Part shown: positions 41,768 through 43,593 of the stretch, in pieces | How positions within the stretch are numbered: position 1 is the stretch's first letter | How the letters are laid out: every line of letters starts with the position of its first letter | Source of the DNA: Candidatus Poribacteria bacterium | GTDB lineage: Bacteria > Poribacteria > WGA-4E > WGA-3G | DNA length: 43,593 nucleotides | Reading direction: 5' to 3' | Assembly (NCBI GenBank): GCA_028821605.1 | Contig: JAPPFM010000033.1 | Location: 29,916-73,508, forward strand | Program-made: the position numbers and the translations under genes | The notes under the pieces: model-generated | The model's database searches: none | The model's input: the letters and a program-made list of their open reading frames with translations, nothing else | Told to the model about the DNA's origin: nothing

Positions 41768-41801
41768 TTGACATTGACATAATCGTATGATATAATATAT
41801 C
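41768..41801 (+). promoter_or_regulatory. Consensus promoter with overlapping palindromic operator
   Basis: TTGACA (41768-41773), 17 bases, TATAAT (41791-41796) is a perfect sigma70 promoter. A second TTGACA follows the first directly. A perfect 13-base palindrome, GATATA-A-TATATC (41789-41801), covers the -10 box and could be a repressor site. A metal regulator of the Fur/Zur type would fit the operon, but the site does not match a Zur box I know. Confidence 0.6.
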
Positions 41802-41849
41802 GCAAGTTTGTTGGCAATCTGAGCTTTGATAATAACATAGGCATAGGTT

Positions 41850-42197
41850 ATGAGAAACGGCATCGCTTTTCCAAACACGCTTGCCTTTAGGCGTAGTTTA
41901 AAAACCGGCATTTTAATAGGTTTATTTTGTTATGTTGCGTTGCTGAGTGTCATCACGCTCATGCACGATCACGATCATTGTGAACACGCGCATTCTGCAG
42001 AAACCTGTGCAGCCTGTTTCTACATAAGCCAACACGTCGGAGAGGAAATTGAAGTTGTAGTACTCACCTCTCCGTTTCTTCCAAGTACGACACTTCCGCT
42101 GTATGAAACCGTTTTTCTTCCTTTAAAATTTACCACGACAGCTTGGAGTCGTGCCCCGCCTATATTCTTCACTGAACTCGCAAATTTCGCCTTTTAA
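41850..42197 (+). CDS. Small His/Cys-containing membrane or secreted protein
   Basis: The 115-residue protein has one N-terminal hydrophobic segment (GILIGLFCYVALLSVITLM, about 20-38). It is immediately followed by HDHDHCEHAHSAETCAACF, a histidine and cysteine-rich motif. Small proteins with this layout (DUF2946-like) often accompany metal or TonB-linked uptake genes. The rest is a hydrophobic-proline tail ending SRAPPIFFTELANFAF. It lies 48 bp downstream of the strong promoter and is the first gene of the histidine-rich group. Function is unknown; metal handling is inferred from composition and context. Confidence 0.65.
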   Translation: MRNGIAFPNTLAFRRSLKTGILIGLFCYVALLSVITLMHDHDHCEHAHSAETCAACFYISQHVGEEIEVVVLTSPFLPSTTLPLYETVFLPLKFTTTAWSRAPPIFFTELANFAF

Positions 42198-42538
42198 AGG
42201 CAGATTTTGTTTTTCCTTTATATCTCCTATTGTACAAAGATCGCGGGGGGTACCTATTACGCGTCCGGCGCTTTGTACATCTCTGTTTTGCAACATATTG
42301 TAGTGTTTCTTCTATAGTAGATGCCACCTGATTGTGTATCAATGAATGGTACGCTTTCAGGAAGTCTATAGGTACATCTATTATTTTAACAAAGCATGAG
42401 ATACTCACGGCATGTCAACGCGCGTTTTATATCTTTCGCGTGGCATGTGCGTTGTTAAGTGCAATTCCATTTTAGAAGCAATGGGCACATACTGTGTACC
42501 ATCAGATTAAAAAAGTTTAAAAAAATTGGAGAATACAA
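42198..42538. other. Non-coding gap within the histidine-rich gene group
   Basis: No gene seen. TGTACAAAG (about 42232-42240) and CTTTGTACA (about 42272-42280) form a 9-bp inverted repeat just after the small gene. Near 42410-42455, CAACGC and GCGTTG enclose CGCG...CGCG and two GGCATGT copies. Either could be a 3' or leader structure. A clear GGAG site leads into the lipoprotein gene. Confidence 0.4.
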
Positions 42539-43129
42539 ATGTTTACCTATTTTTTTCGGTGCGACTTTTCTGTCGCTATTTCACGATTAATGTTAATAAG
42601 TTTTGTAGCAGTGCTCCCGCTTATGGGAGGTTGTGGCGAAGATGACAACCCTATTGTTGACGATGAGCATGACCACGAGCAAGAAGCGGATGCCCCCATT
42701 CACGCCGATGTCGACGGCTTTACTTTGGAAGTCGGAGAGGAGCAGGTCTATCGTCAGTTTCAAGGCACGCATGAGGGCGGCCTCACCGTCGGCGTTGGAG
42801 AAGAAATTGAGGTCCATGTCGTATTTCTTGATGCAACCGGTGCCGAAGCCCACCTCGATGAAGTAGAGGCTGTGGATGAACATGGACATGAGGAAGTCTT
42901 TGCCTTGGGCTTATCGGAGTACGATTCCGCTATGATTGAGATCCATCTGGAACATGAAGAGGGACACGCCGAAGATGAACACGCACACGGTGAAGAAGAA
43001 CACGGTGAAGAATTAGGATTTGGACTCGAGGGATTGAAGGCAGGCGAAACGAGCATCAAACTTCAACTCCTTCACGGGGACCATCCAGATTTCACGGGAG
43101 CACTTCTGATACCGGTAAAGGTTGAATAA
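42539..43129 (+). CDS. Histidine/acid-rich lipoprotein, probably metal-binding
   Basis: The 196-residue protein has a signal ending in LPLMGGC, a clear lipobox. The mature part opens with an acidic His cluster (DDEHDHEQEADAP). It ends with a long Glu/His tract (HLEHEEGHAEDEHAHGEEEH, about 134-153). Between them is a beta-rich core, and ITLQLLHGDHPDF-like strands close the domain. Such tracts bind zinc, copper or nickel. GGAG lies eight bases before the ATG. The TonB receptor gene starts 10 bp after its stop, so the two are in one operon and the lipoprotein may hand metal to the receptor. The metal is not determinable. Confidence 0.8.
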   Translation: MFTYFFRCDFSVAISRLMLISFVAVLPLMGGCGEDDNPIVDDEHDHEQEADAPIHADVDGFTLEVGEEQVYRQFQGTHEGGLTVGVGEEIEVHVVFLDATGAEAHLDEVEAVDEHGHEEVFALGLSEYDSAMIEIHLEHEEGHAEDEHAHGEEEHGEELGFGLEGLKAGETSIKLQLLHGDHPDFTGALLIPVKVE

Positions 43130-43139
43130 GGGGACTCCC

Positions 43140-43593
43140 ATGTTAAGCACTTGTTCAAGCACTTGTGCCTGTCCGCAGAGGTCTCCCACGGTAGGGATGC
43201 TTAGAAAGCGTCCCTATCTATTCGTGTTTGTGTCTGGGATAATAGTATGCCTATTTTGCTATCTCAAGGATTCCCAAAGTGCTCGGAACTCAACGCGATC
43301 CTTGGAAGGGGAAGTTATCGAAGTACGGACGCATGCTCGACTTGGTGGCGTGAGAGTCCAGATTACGGGACTTGAAGGAAGCGTCCGGACCGATGCAAAC
43401 GGTCGGTTTAAGTTTGACGCAGTGCCGGAAGGACAGCAAACGCTTCAGTTTCTGAAAGTCGGTTATCAGCGGCTTGAACAGGTAATTGATGTCAATGCCT
43501 CCACGCTTTATCTCAAAATTGAACTCGAGACGTTGCCGTTTCAACTGCAAACCATCAGGGTATACGGTTCAAATCGCTCTCTTTCACAGTTTG
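43140..43593 (+). CDS. TonB-dependent receptor, N-terminal part (cut by window end)
   Basis: An ATG at 43140, with AAGGGG six bases upstream, opens a frame that runs 151 codons to the window edge without a stop. A hydrophobic export segment (YLFVFVSGIIVCLFCYL) is preceded by an unusual cysteine-rich stretch (CSSTCACP). A carboxypeptidase-regulatory-like beta domain follows: GEVIEVRTHARLGGVRVQIT, TDANGRFKFDAVPEGQQTL. Then LPFQLQTIRVYGSNRSLS looks like the approach to a TonB box and plug. The barrel lies outside the window. With the His-rich lipoprotein 10 bp upstream, a metal or metal-chelate substrate is the likely role. Confidence 0.7.
   Translation, partial: MLSTCSSTCACPQRSPTVGMLRKRPYLFVFVSGIIVCLFCYLKDSQSARNSTRSLEGEVIEVRTHARLGGVRVQITGLEGSVRTDANGRFKFDAVPEGQQTLQFLKVGYQRLEQVIDVNASTLYLKIELETLPFQLQTIRVYGSNRSLSQF

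Noticed and set aside
1-43593. CRISPR array, tRNA or rRNA genes
   Set aside because: No regularly spaced repeats, no T-loop/acceptor pattern and no rRNA-like sequence were seen by eye; a tRNA or RNA-family scan could confirm.

Overview
The window (43.6 kb) is bacterial chromosome from a Gram-negative, outer-membrane-bearing lineage. It carries lipopolysaccharide heptose genes, a Wza/Wzc-type capsule export pair, lipoproteins, a TonB-dependent receptor start and a type-IX-secretion-like C-terminal domain. LamG proteins, YWTD and leucine-rich repeats, a PNPFNPE C-terminal motif and intergenic spaces packed with dispersed hairpin repeats together resemble Candidatus Poribacteria or a relative. 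That assignment is my inference from style, not a database result. I saw no rRNA, tRNA, CRISPR array or prophage.

Layout. 0-3.5 kb: a DegT-family aminotransferase diverges from two nucleoside/sugar-type ABC permeases. 3.6-8.1 kb: a minus-strand surface polysaccharide group (Wzc-like kinase, Wza-like exporter, lipoprotein). 8.2-9.6 kb: a tnpB-only IS200/IS605-type element with its end hairpins and promoter. 9.6-14.5 kb: heptose kinase, heptose bisphosphatase, UDP-sugar dehydrogenase and a NYN-domain protein. 14.5-18.6 kb: a secreted beta-propeller, a small coiled-coil protein with a frame-displaced membrane anchor, and a phosphodiesterase/phosphatase. 18.7-26.1 kb (minus): PolX, FtsX, FtsE, topoisomerase I and AccD. 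26.2-30.4 kb (minus): two paralogous LamG proteins around a double-AAA protein, with a decayed IS200/IS605 remnant between. 30.7-33.1 kb: a MATE transporter and a rhodanese whose catalytic cysteine codon is UGA. 33.1-34.8 kb: AT-rich, largely non-coding DNA with small or broken reading frames. 34.8-38.5 kb: a 1219-residue secreted modular protein with a metzincin motif. 38.6-41.6 kb (minus): alpha/beta hydrolase, amidohydrolase and MoeA. 41.8 kb to the end: a histidine-rich, probably metal-related operon ending in a truncated TonB-receptor gene.

The main discovery candidate is the sulfurtransferase at 32267-33106. Its only in-frame stop is a UGA exactly at the catalytic cysteine of the YCQGGYRS motif, and the frame then runs to the normal family C-terminus, so it is probably a selenoprotein. 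A second theme is enzymes with intact folds but missing catalytic residues: FtsE (Walker B Glu to Ala, H-loop His to Ser), PolX (all three polymerase aspartates replaced, PHP domain intact), the AAA protein (degenerate Walker A and B) and the amidohydrolase (WGTGYP in place of the usual WGTDYP). A third is several families of intergenic hairpins. Two of these families show compensatory base changes between copies; one has copies directly in front of ftsX and ftsE.
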